From: Shewanella ulleungensis
GTDB lineage: Bacteria; Pseudomonadota; Gammaproteobacteria; Enterobacterales; Shewanellaceae
Direction: 5' to 3'
DNA length: 64,000 nt
NCBI RefSeq assembly: GCF_014648315.1
Contig: NZ_BMQW01000003.1
Span: 62,001-126,000, forward strand
Shown: positions 28,012 through 37,518 of the stretch, in pieces
Layout: the number at the start of each line of letters is the position of its first letter
Numbering within the stretch: position 1 is the stretch's first letter
Program-made: the position numbers and the translations under genes
The notes under the pieces: generated by a model
Told to the model about the DNA's origin: nothing
Database searches by the model: none
Seen by the model: the letters and a program-made list of their open reading frames with translations, nothing else

Positions 28012-28119
28012 GTAATGCTTTTGAGCTGGGATCCAGGTGTTTATTTTGTCTTTGTTCTTTTGTACCTATTGCAATAGGCTATAAGTAAAAAATACAAACA
28101 CCTAGATGGCGGGACGACG
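28012..28119. repeat. REP/MITE-like inverted-repeat element
   Basis: A 108-bp element bounded by perfect 10-bp inverted ends (CGTCGTCCCG ... CGGGACGACG), with further internal complementarity (CCAGGTGTTT against AAACACCTAG). A small central hairpin, CCTATTGCAATAGG, is also present. It lies between the tRNA terminator and the end of panP and has no coding capacity. Only one copy is seen in this window. Confidence 0.65.
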
Positions 28120-28151
28120 CAAAACTAGCTAACAAGCTATATAAATCGACG

Positions 28152-29810
28152 TTATTGATGAGTCTGTGCGACTAACGCCAACAGCTGTGGTAAATAGTCT
28201 TTGTCTAACGCGGCTATTTCAATCTGTTCTGTTAGTACGTCATGTAAGATTTTTTCGTTTGTTAACGGGTTAGCTAACACGACTCTGAATACGGTAGTGT
28301 GTTGCCTGAAGTATTTAGCCGGTTTAATGCGTGTACGTGATACAAACGATTTTCCCTGCTCACGTTGGTGCTTTTGAATAAATTGAGTTAAGCCATCGAG
28401 AAGTTCATTGATTTGAGATACCAATGACTCATTTTGGTTTGTCACTGCATCGTTTAAAAACTGTTGTACTGCACTTGGAATATAGCGATATGTAAGTAAA
28501 CATAACTCAGGCTCGGTTACTAACTCAAACTCTGGGTGCTGTTTGATAATGGATGCAAAATAGCGAGCTTTTTCCAAACTGTTATTAATTAAAATCTCAT
28601 AGCCGTCGCGGCCAATAATTTGCAGGCAAGCATGTACCAGCATGGCCATGCCTGGGCGTGATCCCTCAAGCGTTTGGCTGCCCAAATCTTTAGAGCCAAC
28701 TCGTAAAATATATTCAGCATGATGCACAATGGCTTGTGCTAGTTCAGGATCCTTAAATATCACCATGCCAGCCCCCATTGGCACATACATCTGTTTATGA
28801 GCATCAATGGTGACAGAGTCCGCGAGCTCTATTCCTTTAAGTAAATGGCGATATTTGTTCGACAACAAGCTTGCGCCGCCCCAAGCAGCATCAACGTGGA
28901 AATGGCATTGCAATTCTGTCGCAAGCTCAGCGAGTTCTGTTAATGGGTCTACATTGCCTGTTTCGGTCGTGCCAGCAACGCCGACAATCGCCATTACTTT
29001 AATATTTTGCGTCGCTAATTTTTTAGCGGCTACGCGCATTGCTGCAACATCGACTTTATTTTGATGATCGGTTGGGATACTAATGATGTTGTCGCGACCG
29101 ATACCGAGTAGATCAGCGGTTTTACCTAGAGAGTAATGACCACGTTCAGAGACTAAAATCGCTAAATCATCAAACCCATAAAATCGCAGTGCTTTAGGCA
29201 TTCCTTCGCGTGTGATGCCTTTAAAGTCACCTTGCGGTTTGAGTAAACGGTTACGTGCTATCCATAATGCTGTGATGTTAGCCACAGTGCCCCCAGAGCA
29301 AAATGCACCTAAGGAATGATTAGCGCTGTGCATCCATTGGTCATAAAACTGACTTGGTTGTTGATACACTAAGTGATGCATCATGCCTAATACTTGACGT
29401 TCTAATGGAGTAAAAGCTTTTGATGTTTCAATTTTAACTAAATTTTGATTCAATCCGACCATCATTTTAGATAATGGCAGTACAAAATACGGCAGAGCAG
29501 AGGTCATATGGCCAATAAAGCTCGGTGCCGCAGTATGAACTGAATGAGCGACTAAATTACGCATGATTTCGTCAGCGTAGTCAGAAACAAAAGTAGGATC
29601 GACTGGAATTTGATGGGCATTAAAATCAGTTTCAATTTCAGATAAAGGCTTTTCTAATGCCGCAATGCTATTACCTAAAAAACCGGCTAAGTCTTGTGAT
29701 AACCTCTGTTCAATAATGCTTAGCGTCGATGAAGCATCTTCAGGTGCGGTAAAAATTCGCAATAAACTGTCTGCTGAAGCCTGTGCTTGACGCGGAATTT
29801 TTGAGGTCAT
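28152..29810 (-). CDS. panP: PLP-dependent decarboxylase PanP (aspartate 1-decarboxylase type)
   Basis: 552 residues of the group II PLP decarboxylase fold. The cofactor Lys lies in SVTIDAHKQMYVPMGAG (about residue 337). CSGGTVANITALW and HVDAAWGGA also bind PLP in this family. The N-terminus and length match the Vibrio/Shewanella group annotated as aspartate 1-decarboxylase (PanP), which would make beta-alanine for pantothenate. Older annotations call it glutamate decarboxylase. It stands alone, next to the glycerate operon but separated from it by a terminator. Confidence 0.85.
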   Translation of the reverse strand: MTSKIPRQAQASADSLLRIFTAPEDASSTLSIIEQRLSQDLAGFLGNSIAALEKPLSEIETDFNAHQIPVDPTFVSDYADEIMRNLVAHSVHTAAPSFIGHMTSALPYFVLPLSKMMVGLNQNLVKIETSKAFTPLERQVLGMMHHLVYQQPSQFYDQWMHSANHSLGAFCSGGTVANITALWIARNRLLKPQGDFKGITREGMPKALRFYGFDDLAILVSERGHYSLGKTADLLGIGRDNIISIPTDHQNKVDVAAMRVAAKKLATQNIKVMAIVGVAGTTETGNVDPLTELAELATELQCHFHVDAAWGGASLLSNKYRHLLKGIELADSVTIDAHKQMYVPMGAGMVIFKDPELAQAIVHHAEYILRVGSKDLGSQTLEGSRPGMAMLVHACLQIIGRDGYEILINNSLEKARYFASIIKQHPEFELVTEPELCLLTYRYIPSAVQQFLNDAVTNQNESLVSQINELLDGLTQFIQKHQREQGKSFVSRTRIKPAKYFRQHTTVFRVVLANPLTNEKILHDVLTEQIEIAALDKDYLPQLLALVAQTHQ

Positions 29811-29954
29811 TGTGCTTGCCGTTATGGTGAAAAATGCAGCCTATAGACGATGACAAATGCGCTAAAATGATCGCAGTGCCTACAGGACGAAAAGAGGGTG
29901 CTAACTTTACTGTAAGCCTTGCTTAGCTTCAAGTATTTATACTGTTTACAGATT

Positions 29955-29992
29955 AAAAAGCGCCTAATACAGTTGAGTGTTAGGCGCTTTTT
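29955..29992. terminator. Terminator after the glycerate kinase gene
   Basis: A 13-bp perfect stem (AAAAAGCGCCTAA with TTAGGCGCTTTTT) and a 12-nt loop lie just past the glycerate kinase stop on the minus strand. It is symmetrical, with T tracts on both sides. Confidence 0.85.
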
Positions 29993-30008
29993 GTCACGAG
30001 CTCCAAAC

Positions 30009-31178
30009 TTATATTGGCTTGAGTGAGAGTGACCATACTGCTGCAATATTCTGAGCCGTATTGGTTAGGTTTAATTGAGCGTCAGACAATACTTGTTCTA
30101 AAGATTGTACTGCGGGAATAATAGGGAAAATTGCAATCATTCCTTGTTGAATAATGGCATCAGCGTTATCACCTAAGCAGCCGGCTATTGCAATGGTTGG
30201 CACATTGTATCTTTTGGCCACATTGAGCACACCCATTGGGGTTTTTCCATAGACAGTTTGCCCATCAATACGACCTTCGCCAGTAATGACTAAATCTGCA
30301 TCTTGACAATGTTTTTCCAGCCCAACACTTTGAGTCACAATTTCAACACCAGGCTTTAAGGATGCAGCTAAAAGGGCCATCACGCCAAAACCCATCCCGC
30401 CAGCGGCGCCCGCACCTGCTTGATATTCACAACCTAATGTAATCTGTGGTGTTTGTTGGCGGTTAATCACGTTGGCAAAGTGGGCTAATGCCTGGTCGAG
30501 TTGCTCTACCATGACAGCACTCGCCCCTTTTTGTGGACCAAAAATCGCACTTGCACCACGAGGTCCACATAATGGATTGTCTACATCGCATGCAACTTCA
30601 ATGGTGCAGTCACTGATGTTTGGATGTAGTGATTGAATATCAATATTATGCAATGTGGCAAGTGCAGCACCACCAAACTTAATATTAGCACCTGTAACAT
30701 CGGTGAGTTTAGCGCCGAGAGCTTGCATCATGCCGGCGCCAGCATCATTGGTCGCACTGCCCCCTAAGCCTAAAATAATGTGCTTGATCCCTTGGTTAAG
30801 TGCATCTGCAATTAATTCACCCACACCAAAGCTCGTGCTTAATAGCGGATTGCGTTGTGTTGATGGCACTAAATGCAGGCCTGATGCTGCCGCCATCTCA
30901 ATGACGGCGGTATGGTGACCGTTTGCATTTGGTTGCCCAAGGATGCCATAAAATGCGTTAACCGGAGTGCCTAACGGCCCTGTAACGCGACGTTCAACTA
31001 TATGTCCACCTGTTGCATCCACCATCGCTTGTACAGTGCCTTCGCCACCATCTGCCATAGGCACTTTACAATACTGCGCGTTGGGGAAAATTTGTTTAAA
31101 CCCTTGCTCAATAGCGTTTGCTACTTCAAGTGCACTAAGGCTTTCTTTAAACGAGTCCGGTGCAATTACGATTTTCAT
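30009..31178 (-). CDS. garK: Glycerate kinase (GarK/GlxK family)
   Basis: 389 residues. It phosphorylates D-glycerate to 2-phosphoglycerate in the cytoplasm. Family signatures are visible: MKIVIAPDSFKESLSALEVA at the start, VPMADGGEGTVQAM, LGLGGSATNDAGAG and VITGEGRIDGQT. It lies 15 bases after the GntP permease gene on the same strand, with cdaR upstream, so the three form a glycerate (or related sugar-acid) uptake and use unit. The alternative symbol glxK is equally defensible. Confidence 0.92.
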   Translation of the reverse strand: MKIVIAPDSFKESLSALEVANAIEQGFKQIFPNAQYCKVPMADGGEGTVQAMVDATGGHIVERRVTGPLGTPVNAFYGILGQPNANGHHTAVIEMAAASGLHLVPSTQRNPLLSTSFGVGELIADALNQGIKHIILGLGGSATNDAGAGMMQALGAKLTDVTGANIKFGGAALATLHNIDIQSLHPNISDCTIEVACDVDNPLCGPRGASAIFGPQKGASAVMVEQLDQALAHFANVINRQQTPQITLGCEYQAGAGAAGGMGFGVMALLAASLKPGVEIVTQSVGLEKHCQDADLVITGEGRIDGQTVYGKTPMGVLNVAKRYNVPTIAIAGCLGDNADAIIQQGMIAIFPIIPAVQSLEQVLSDAQLNLTNTAQNIAAVWSLSLKPI

Positions 31179-31193
31179 ATATAGACCTGTGAT

Positions 31194-32552
31194 TTACAGT
31201 AAAAATAAACTGAGGATGTACACAGTAATCATCGCTGTGACACCTTGGATTAATGTTGCTGCAGTTTGTGCACGGTAAGCTTGTTTTACACTCATGCGAC
31301 TAAACTGAGTAACAACCCAAAAGAAGCTATCATTAGCGTGAGATACGGTCATTGCACCTGCGCCAATAGCCATCACGGTTAGTACGCGACCCATTTCAGA
31401 ATCAAGACCGATATCACCTAATAATGGCGCAACTAATGCCGAAGTGGCAACTAAAGCCACTGTTGAAGAACCTTGAGCTGACTTTAAAGCGCTTGCAACG
31501 ATGAATGGCATAAATATACCCACACCTAACGCTGATAAACTACTGCCAAGAAAAGCACCAATTTCCGTTGCTTTTAATACCGCGCCAAATGCTCCGCCCG
31601 CACCAGTAATGAGTAAAATGGGGGCCGCAACGACTAAGCCTTGGCTTATGCGGTCACTAAACTCGGCAATTTTTTTATCACTTTTTAAAAGTGATAAAGA
31701 CAGCAGTAAACCAATCATTAAAGCATTAACTGGCTGGCCTAAAAATACCAATATTGAGAATATGCTTTCTTCGCCAAGTGGTTTAGAAGGGAAGTTGGCT
31801 ATCGACCCTAAGCAAATGAGTAAGATAGGCACAAAAATAGGGGCGAATGCTTTGGTTGGGCTCGGTAACTTACCGTATGCATTTTTAAGGTCATCGAGAT
31901 GATCAAGTTGTTGAGTTAACTCTTCTGCGCCTTCACCGTCGGGTTCTTCATTTTTAAAGCGGTTAGCCCAGAGCATGCCTGCAAATGCCGCAATGGCTGC
32001 AACAAATACGCCTACAGCAATGACCAAGCCTAACTGTGACTCTAGACCTAAGTTACCCGCTGCGGCAATTGGACCAGGGGTTGGCGGTACAAAAGTGTGG
32101 GTCGCATAAAGACCGGTTGCTAACGCAACACTCATAGCCACGTTAGAGACTTTCATGCGGTGGGCCATTGATTGCTTTAGCGAGTTTAGAATAACGAAAC
32201 CTGAGTCGCAAAATACCGGGATTGACACGAGATAGCCGATGATAGACATCGTTAATGTTGGAAAGCGCTGACCAAACAGTTTTATGACTACTTCAGCCAT
32301 GGTAATGGCCGCGCCACTTTTTTCTAAAATAGTGCCTATGATAGTCCCCAAGACAATCACCAGACCAATATAACCGAGAATACCGCCAAATCCGTTTGTA
32401 ATCGTTTTGGCTATTTCTTGGCTAGGTAAGCCGTAAGCAAAAGCAGCAATAAATGACGCTAAGATTAAGGTTAAGAACGGATGTAATTTAAATTTTGAGG
32501 TGGCAATCACGATAAATGCGATAACACCAAGTAGGATCAATATTAAGCCCAT
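31194..32552 (-). CDS. GntP family permease, probably for glycerate
   Basis: 452 residues with about 12 membrane segments. The family stretch HTFVPPTPGPIAAAGNLG and the C-terminal ALKSAQGSSTVALVATSA are typical of gluconate:H+ symporters. The adjacent glycerate kinase and the CdaR regulator suggest that the substrate is glycerate rather than gluconate; this is inference from context. Confidence 0.88.
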   Translation of the reverse strand: MGLILILLGVIAFIVIATSKFKLHPFLTLILASFIAAFAYGLPSQEIAKTITNGFGGILGYIGLVIVLGTIIGTILEKSGAAITMAEVVIKLFGQRFPTLTMSIIGYLVSIPVFCDSGFVILNSLKQSMAHRMKVSNVAMSVALATGLYATHTFVPPTPGPIAAAGNLGLESQLGLVIAVGVFVAAIAAFAGMLWANRFKNEEPDGEGAEELTQQLDHLDDLKNAYGKLPSPTKAFAPIFVPILLICLGSIANFPSKPLGEESIFSILVFLGQPVNALMIGLLLSLSLLKSDKKIAEFSDRISQGLVVAAPILLITGAGGAFGAVLKATEIGAFLGSSLSALGVGIFMPFIVASALKSAQGSSTVALVATSALVAPLLGDIGLDSEMGRVLTVMAIGAGAMTVSHANDSFFWVVTQFSRMSVKQAYRAQTAATLIQGVTAMITVYILSLFLL

Positions 32553-32697
32553 AAGTTACTCATTATTATTGTTTAAGGGTAAAAACACTCAATAATAGTA
32601 AATCATTAGGTTTAAATTGCTTTGTTCGTTTGCATCAACTGAGTAGGGTGTTTTTTTTGTTTGTTGTGCAAATGCACAATATATTGCATCGGTTAAC

Positions 32698-33852
32698 TTA
32701 TTCGGGCTGGTGGATAAGTTGCCCGAGGTACAAACTGAGTAAACCATTGAAATTATGCAGATCAATATTGGTCACATTTTGAATTTTATCTAGGCGATAA
32801 CGCAAGGTATTTCTATGGATAAACAAGCTGTTGGCACACGCTTGTAAGTCGCCCATGTGTTGTAAATATGCCGCTAAGGTTTTTTGTAATTGTTGGTTAT
32901 TATCAGCTTCAATTAACTTTTGATAAGGTGCTGCAAGTGCATTACCTCGCCAATGATGACGCAAACCTGAAAGTAATACAGGTAAGCTGTAATCTTGATA
33001 TAGATATTTGCTTTTTTCTGGGTGGTATTTTTTACCAATGTCGAGGGTTTCTTTGGCTGTACGGTAGGAGTATGTAATGCCTAAGTCCCCGCTAAAATAA
33101 TGTCCTAATGATATGTGTAATCGCAATTGCATGTTAGCGGGTAGGCGTTTAAGTAATTTATCGATGCGTTGGCTTTCAAGTTCGGGATTAAATTGCTTAC
33201 CGTCTAAAAATGCAGGTTTGAGGATCACTAATTGAGTCAGTGATGTCATGGCGATTAAATTGTCACGCATGGGATTTTGAAGTAAGTACATGACTTGTTT
33301 GAGAGCTTGGTTGTCTTGTTGGAAAGCGGCGTTATGACCATCAAGTTCAATAATGGCTGCAACCCGTGGCATCGATAAATCAATGCCTAACTGCAAAGCC
33401 CATTGTTTTAGCGATGGTAACTCTGCTTCGCTCGCAAGGATAAGTTGTGAGATAAACTCTTCTTTCTGGCGGTTTTGCCACTGAAGTTGCTCTTGCAAAT
33501 TAGCTTGCTCGACAATCATCTCTGCGGTCATTTTAAGTAATTCGCCATAATGGCTTAAGGTGTCAGGTTCGCCTGTAATACCTATAGCGCCGACAACTTG
33601 CCCCTGATAGTGCAAGGGAAGATTTAAACCGGGTTTTACGCCTTGTAAATTAGCCGCAATCGTGTGATTTATTTCAACGTTACGGTTTTGGCTAATGGCG
33701 AGTAAAGCCCCTTCGTGAATGGTGCCGATACGATGTTTTTCACCCGAGCCGAGAATGACTGCCTGCGCGTTCATGACATTGATATTGTGACCAATAATTT
33801 TCATCGTGCGGTCGACAATTTTACTCGCAATATCGGTATCAATTTGAAGCAT
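32698..33852 (-). CDS. cdaR: Sugar diacid regulator CdaR
   Basis: 384 residues. The N-terminal sugar-diacid-recognition domain has GSGEKHRIGTIHEGALLAIS and GITGEP, and the C-terminal PucR-like helix-turn-helix has LFIHRNTLRYRLDKIQ. It resembles E. coli CdaR along its whole length, an activator of glycerate and glucarate use genes that senses D-glycerate. I chose the ATG preceded by CGAGAG; an in-frame start ten codons upstream is possible. It lies upstream of the permease and kinase on the same strand, so control of that unit is likely. Confidence 0.9.
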   Translation of the reverse strand: MLQIDTDIASKIVDRTMKIIGHNINVMNAQAVILGSGEKHRIGTIHEGALLAISQNRNVEINHTIAANLQGVKPGLNLPLHYQGQVVGAIGITGEPDTLSHYGELLKMTAEMIVEQANLQEQLQWQNRQKEEFISQLILASEAELPSLKQWALQLGIDLSMPRVAAIIELDGHNAAFQQDNQALKQVMYLLQNPMRDNLIAMTSLTQLVILKPAFLDGKQFNPELESQRIDKLLKRLPANMQLRLHISLGHYFSGDLGITYSYRTAKETLDIGKKYHPEKSKYLYQDYSLPVLLSGLRHHWRGNALAAPYQKLIEADNNQQLQKTLAAYLQHMGDLQACANSLFIHRNTLRYRLDKIQNVTNIDLHNFNGLLSLYLGQLIHQPE

Positions 33853-34332
33853 GATTCTCTCGAGATCCCTCGTGTGTAGCAATTAAGTCTTGATTAAGGT
33901 CATGATAACTTATGTTGTATCAATAGTGACAATCAATGTTTAATAAATGCATTTGAGGATAGTTAGTAGAGGTTATAACTTGAAGTTAGAGTCGCAAAAG
34001 GTTTCAAATAGCCATTTTTTCGCTAATTGTGGTTAATTAATTTGTAATAGGATAGTTATTGACTCGTCAGTTCGCCTTAATAGTAAAACAAATGACAATT
34101 TGAAATAGATGAGCTTTATTGTTTTGATATTAAATGTTTTATTTTCAACTCTAATGCTCAGTTGAGGTAAAATAAAAATAAAATGTGGGCAATATCCTTT
34201 TGCCCAAATTTCAATCACAAGATATTCACCTTGTTAATATAATGTTAAATATGGTTGTATTGCAAGTTTTTTGTCCACAATATAAAAATGCCAACATTAA
34301 AGATGTTGGCATTTAATTGTTAACACAATCGT
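33853..34332. other. AT-rich intergenic region between mtrB and cdaR
   Basis: About 480 bases. It contains the mtrB terminator near its right end and presumably the cdaR promoter. No gene or further repeat was recognised. Confidence 0.5.
34286..34314 (-). terminator. Terminator of the mtrCAB unit
   Basis: The stem AAATGCCAACAT/ATGTTGGCATTT with a 5-nt loop, followed on the minus strand by TTATA, lies 19 bases after the mtrB stop. Confidence 0.8.
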
Positions 34333-36420
34333 TTATAAGCTATAGCGCATGCTCAGCATAATCATATGTGCAGTGTAATCATGGTCGACATTGCCAAAGC
34401 TGACTACGTTCCAGATGGTGTCTGGATTGAGGTCGTTGGCGTCGTCGTTATCAAGGTATTTTTCCATTTTGTAGTCAACACGAATGCTCATATTGTCTGT
34501 GGCTTGATATTGACCGTAGAGGTTGATGTTATGCACTTTGGCAAAGTAGTCACCATAATCGCCCGTAACGCCTTGTCTGACCTGGGTGGTGCTGTCTGAA
34601 TCTGAGTAAGCATAATCTAAGCCTAGTTTTAGTCGACTGTCCATTAAGTTGCTGTAACTCATGCCTGCACCGACATAATCAATGGTGTCTTCAATGTCAG
34701 CTTGCCAGTTAGCGACGCTAAAACTTGAACTGCCTGATTGTTCAGATTCAATGATTTGATGATTATAAAATGCATTTAGCGATAGATCTGCGTTGACCAT
34801 ATAATGCAGATTAATATCGTAATAAGTGTCTGTTGATTTGGTGAGACCAATGTCGGTTTCAGAGTAATCGTCTAATGCATAACGAGCACCAAAGTCGACG
34901 GTTAAATCGGTTAATGGCGTGTGGCTGAAACGTGCTTCTAGTTGGCTGCGGTCACGATCGGCCAAATAGTAACGGCGTAATAATGCGTTTTGCTCAGATG
35001 ACGCAGTTTCTGTTGCTTGATATTGTGAACCATCACGCTGACTCACGCTGCCTTTTAACCACATATTCCACATGTCAAAGCTGTTAACATTTACCTTAAC
35101 CCATAAGGTGTCTTCATCGGTGGTTTCACGGTCTTGATAGCTGCGTTCTTCGCGTTTAAAGTCATAACCGCCATCGAGCTTGATACCGTGGGTAATACGA
35201 TAGTCGCTTGATAATTTGGCGCGGTGAGTGGTGAGATCATACGGCGTGTTGTACGCAGCTTCTCCGGTTACATCGTTGATGCTAATTTGGGTCCATTGTT
35301 CTATTTGGGTTTTATTATCTCGGTCGTTGTAGTCATAACTGCCATTGACTCGCCAAGCGCGGTTAAGTCTTGTCACCGCCTTTAAGGTCGCGCCAGTGAT
35401 ATCCACTTTTGCATCAATACTGTTTGCAGGGAGTGGGTATCCGTAGCCGATAGTCGTGAGCGTTTGATCTTGCGTCATTTGCCCAATCAGTAAGCGACCA
35501 CTTAGGTTCGTCATGGCCATATTATATTGGCCTAATAAAGACACTGTGTGGGCTTCGTTATCAGGATCTAGTGCAATATAGCCCGTCGTTTGTGCGCCAA
35601 ATGTAGGATTAAATGCGCTGTCAAAACCGAGTTGATTATTGTCATTTTTAAACACCGAGCCAGTGTAATTTACGCTGGTAAACCAATTGTCTCCGCGAAG
35701 CTTAATCCCCGCATTGAGGATATCTGTGGTGTAATCGACAGGTTCTGCCAACATCATAGACTGGTTATAAAAACTGCCTGATGTGGTTTTAGTACCTGTT
35801 TTCTCTTCACGTTGAAAATTCACATAAGTGGTAAACAGCGACTCTGTCTGGTATTCAAACCCAAGTCCTGCACGGTCACGCGTTAATGAGAGTTCTACAG
35901 GATTTAAGCTACGGTAGAGCATTGGCATGTCAGGGCTTGAGCCTGCTGTAACCCAATTATCTGGCAGTGTTAAGTAGTCGCTACCAATATTTTGATAAGG
36001 GCTTAATGCACTGTTTGATTGATAATGGGCAAAAGAGCGATAGTTAACATTGATGTTATATACGCTTTGTTTACCGACATCGATATCTAATCGGCCGTTA
36101 TCCATACCGAGATTATGGGCCTCAACGTTAGCTTGATAACCTTCTTTGCCTTTATAGCGAATATCAGCGTCAACTTTGCCTGCCACTTGGTTACTGCTAT
36201 TGAATGCATTCGCGGATTTGATATCGTCTTCACTGTTATAAGCAATACCAGCATCAACATAACCTGTTGTTCCTGTTTCTACAGCACATCCTTTACATTG
36301 CCATGCATCAAATTTTACGTTGTCCGTTTTAGCATTAGACAAGCCGTATCCTTGTGCGAATAAACCAAAACTGCAACTTGATAATAATGCTAAGGTGATG
36401 ATGTTTAATTTTGTTTTCAT
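34333..36420 (-). CDS. mtrB: Outer-membrane beta-barrel MtrB (MtrB/PioB family)
   Basis: 695 residues, close to the roughly 697 of S. oneidensis MtrB. The signal peptide ends near LFAQG. The mature N-terminus has CKGC (Cys42 and Cys45), the CXXC diagnostic of Shewanella MtrB. The rest alternates in the pattern of an outer-membrane barrel, with repeated aromatic-rich strands and a C-terminal strand MIMLSMRYSL. It sheathes the decaheme MtrA so that electrons can cross the outer membrane to MtrC. It is the third gene of mtrC-mtrA-mtrB and is followed by a terminator. Confidence 0.95.
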   Translation of the reverse strand: MKTKLNIITLALLSSCSFGLFAQGYGLSNAKTDNVKFDAWQCKGCAVETGTTGYVDAGIAYNSEDDIKSANAFNSSNQVAGKVDADIRYKGKEGYQANVEAHNLGMDNGRLDIDVGKQSVYNINVNYRSFAHYQSNSALSPYQNIGSDYLTLPDNWVTAGSSPDMPMLYRSLNPVELSLTRDRAGLGFEYQTESLFTTYVNFQREEKTGTKTTSGSFYNQSMMLAEPVDYTTDILNAGIKLRGDNWFTSVNYTGSVFKNDNNQLGFDSAFNPTFGAQTTGYIALDPDNEAHTVSLLGQYNMAMTNLSGRLLIGQMTQDQTLTTIGYGYPLPANSIDAKVDITGATLKAVTRLNRAWRVNGSYDYNDRDNKTQIEQWTQISINDVTGEAAYNTPYDLTTHRAKLSSDYRITHGIKLDGGYDFKREERSYQDRETTDEDTLWVKVNVNSFDMWNMWLKGSVSQRDGSQYQATETASSEQNALLRRYYLADRDRSQLEARFSHTPLTDLTVDFGARYALDDYSETDIGLTKSTDTYYDINLHYMVNADLSLNAFYNHQIIESEQSGSSSFSVANWQADIEDTIDYVGAGMSYSNLMDSRLKLGLDYAYSDSDSTTQVRQGVTGDYGDYFAKVHNINLYGQYQATDNMSIRVDYKMEKYLDNDDANDLNPDTIWNVVSFGNVDHDYTAHMIMLSMRYSL

Positions 36421-36432
36421 GATGTTCTCTCC

Positions 36433-37422
36433 TTAGCGCTGCAATAGTTTGCCCGATGGATGGTTTGACCCATGGACTTGGCTATGACAATTTAAGCAGC
36501 TTCGTCCGCCAGTAAATGCGTTACCATTAACCGTTGAACCCATATCTGTATTACCAAGGTAAGCACTACTTGTATGGCCGTCGCCTGAGTGACACTGTTG
36601 GCATAGTTGTGGAGCACGCGTTTTCAGCATTGCATCATTAACCGACCCATGAGGGTTATGGCAATTTACGCAATTTTCGGTGACGGGTGCATGCTCCCAC
36701 AGCTTTGGGCCACGTTTCTCTGCATGGCAGCTATAACAGGTTTCGTTCACTGTAGGTTGCACTAGGTCTGCATCACTTAAACTACCGTGTGCATTGTGAC
36801 AATCGCTGCAAGTCATTTGATTCCATTTCATAGGATGGCTTGTGCGTTTATTCATGTCTGCTTTTTGTTTAGTGTGACAGCTGGTGCACACGTCCATTTC
36901 TGTTTGTTTTGACAATACAGGGTCATGCGCAGCATGCACACTGTGACAAGAAGCGCAGGCAACATCTGCATTTGCATGATGGCTGCTTTCCCAAGTCATA
37001 CGTTTGTCGTCGTTGTGGCAACTCATACAAACACTATTTTGTTTGTCTGGGGCAAGTGTTGAGTCTGGGCCGAAAGTAATCATTGGCTCTTTACCGCCAC
37101 GATTATGTGTACCTAATGGACCATGACATGCTTCACATTGAAGGCCTGCCATTGGGCTTTTTGATGAGTCTATCGCACCATGTACACCTTTAAATAGGTC
37201 CATGACTTTCTCAGATTTTTTATGACACATTAAGCATGAGTCAGCACCTTTAGGAGAATATTTTCCTTCTGCAAATTTTTTATCTAGTGTGGCTTCAACT
37301 TCTGCAGGCGTCATAGTGGCATCCCACTTTGCTGCATGAACTTGATTTGATAAAAATAAGGCAGATGCCGTGAGGCAGAGCAGAGTAAATAAGAGCGTAT
37401 TGATTTGATTTGTGGTCTTCAT
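36433..37422 (-). CDS. mtrA: Periplasmic decaheme c-type cytochrome MtrA
   Basis: 329 residues from the ATG preceded by GGAAG; an in-frame start 19 codons upstream is less likely because it would precede the signal peptide. The signal peptide ends at VHA. Ten CXXCH haem motifs are present (CLMCH, CEACH, CMSCH, CASCH, CTSCH, CSDCH, CYSCH, CVNCH, CQQCH, CLNCH). This is the DmsE/MtrA family; the wire-like protein takes electrons from CymA-linked carriers and inserts into MtrB. It lies 12 bases before mtrB. Confidence 0.95.
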   Translation of the reverse strand: MKTTNQINTLLFTLLCLTASALFLSNQVHAAKWDATMTPAEVEATLDKKFAEGKYSPKGADSCLMCHKKSEKVMDLFKGVHGAIDSSKSPMAGLQCEACHGPLGTHNRGGKEPMITFGPDSTLAPDKQNSVCMSCHNDDKRMTWESSHHANADVACASCHSVHAAHDPVLSKQTEMDVCTSCHTKQKADMNKRTSHPMKWNQMTCSDCHNAHGSLSDADLVQPTVNETCYSCHAEKRGPKLWEHAPVTENCVNCHNPHGSVNDAMLKTRAPQLCQQCHSGDGHTSSAYLGNTDMGSTVNGNAFTGGRSCLNCHSQVHGSNHPSGKLLQR

Positions 37423-37518
37423 AAGTAGACTTCCTAATTTGTCCATTTTGATGATCAACAGTTCGATAAAGTAAGTCATAGCATTGGGGAGAAGCCATGC
37501 TTCTCCCCAATGGACAAA

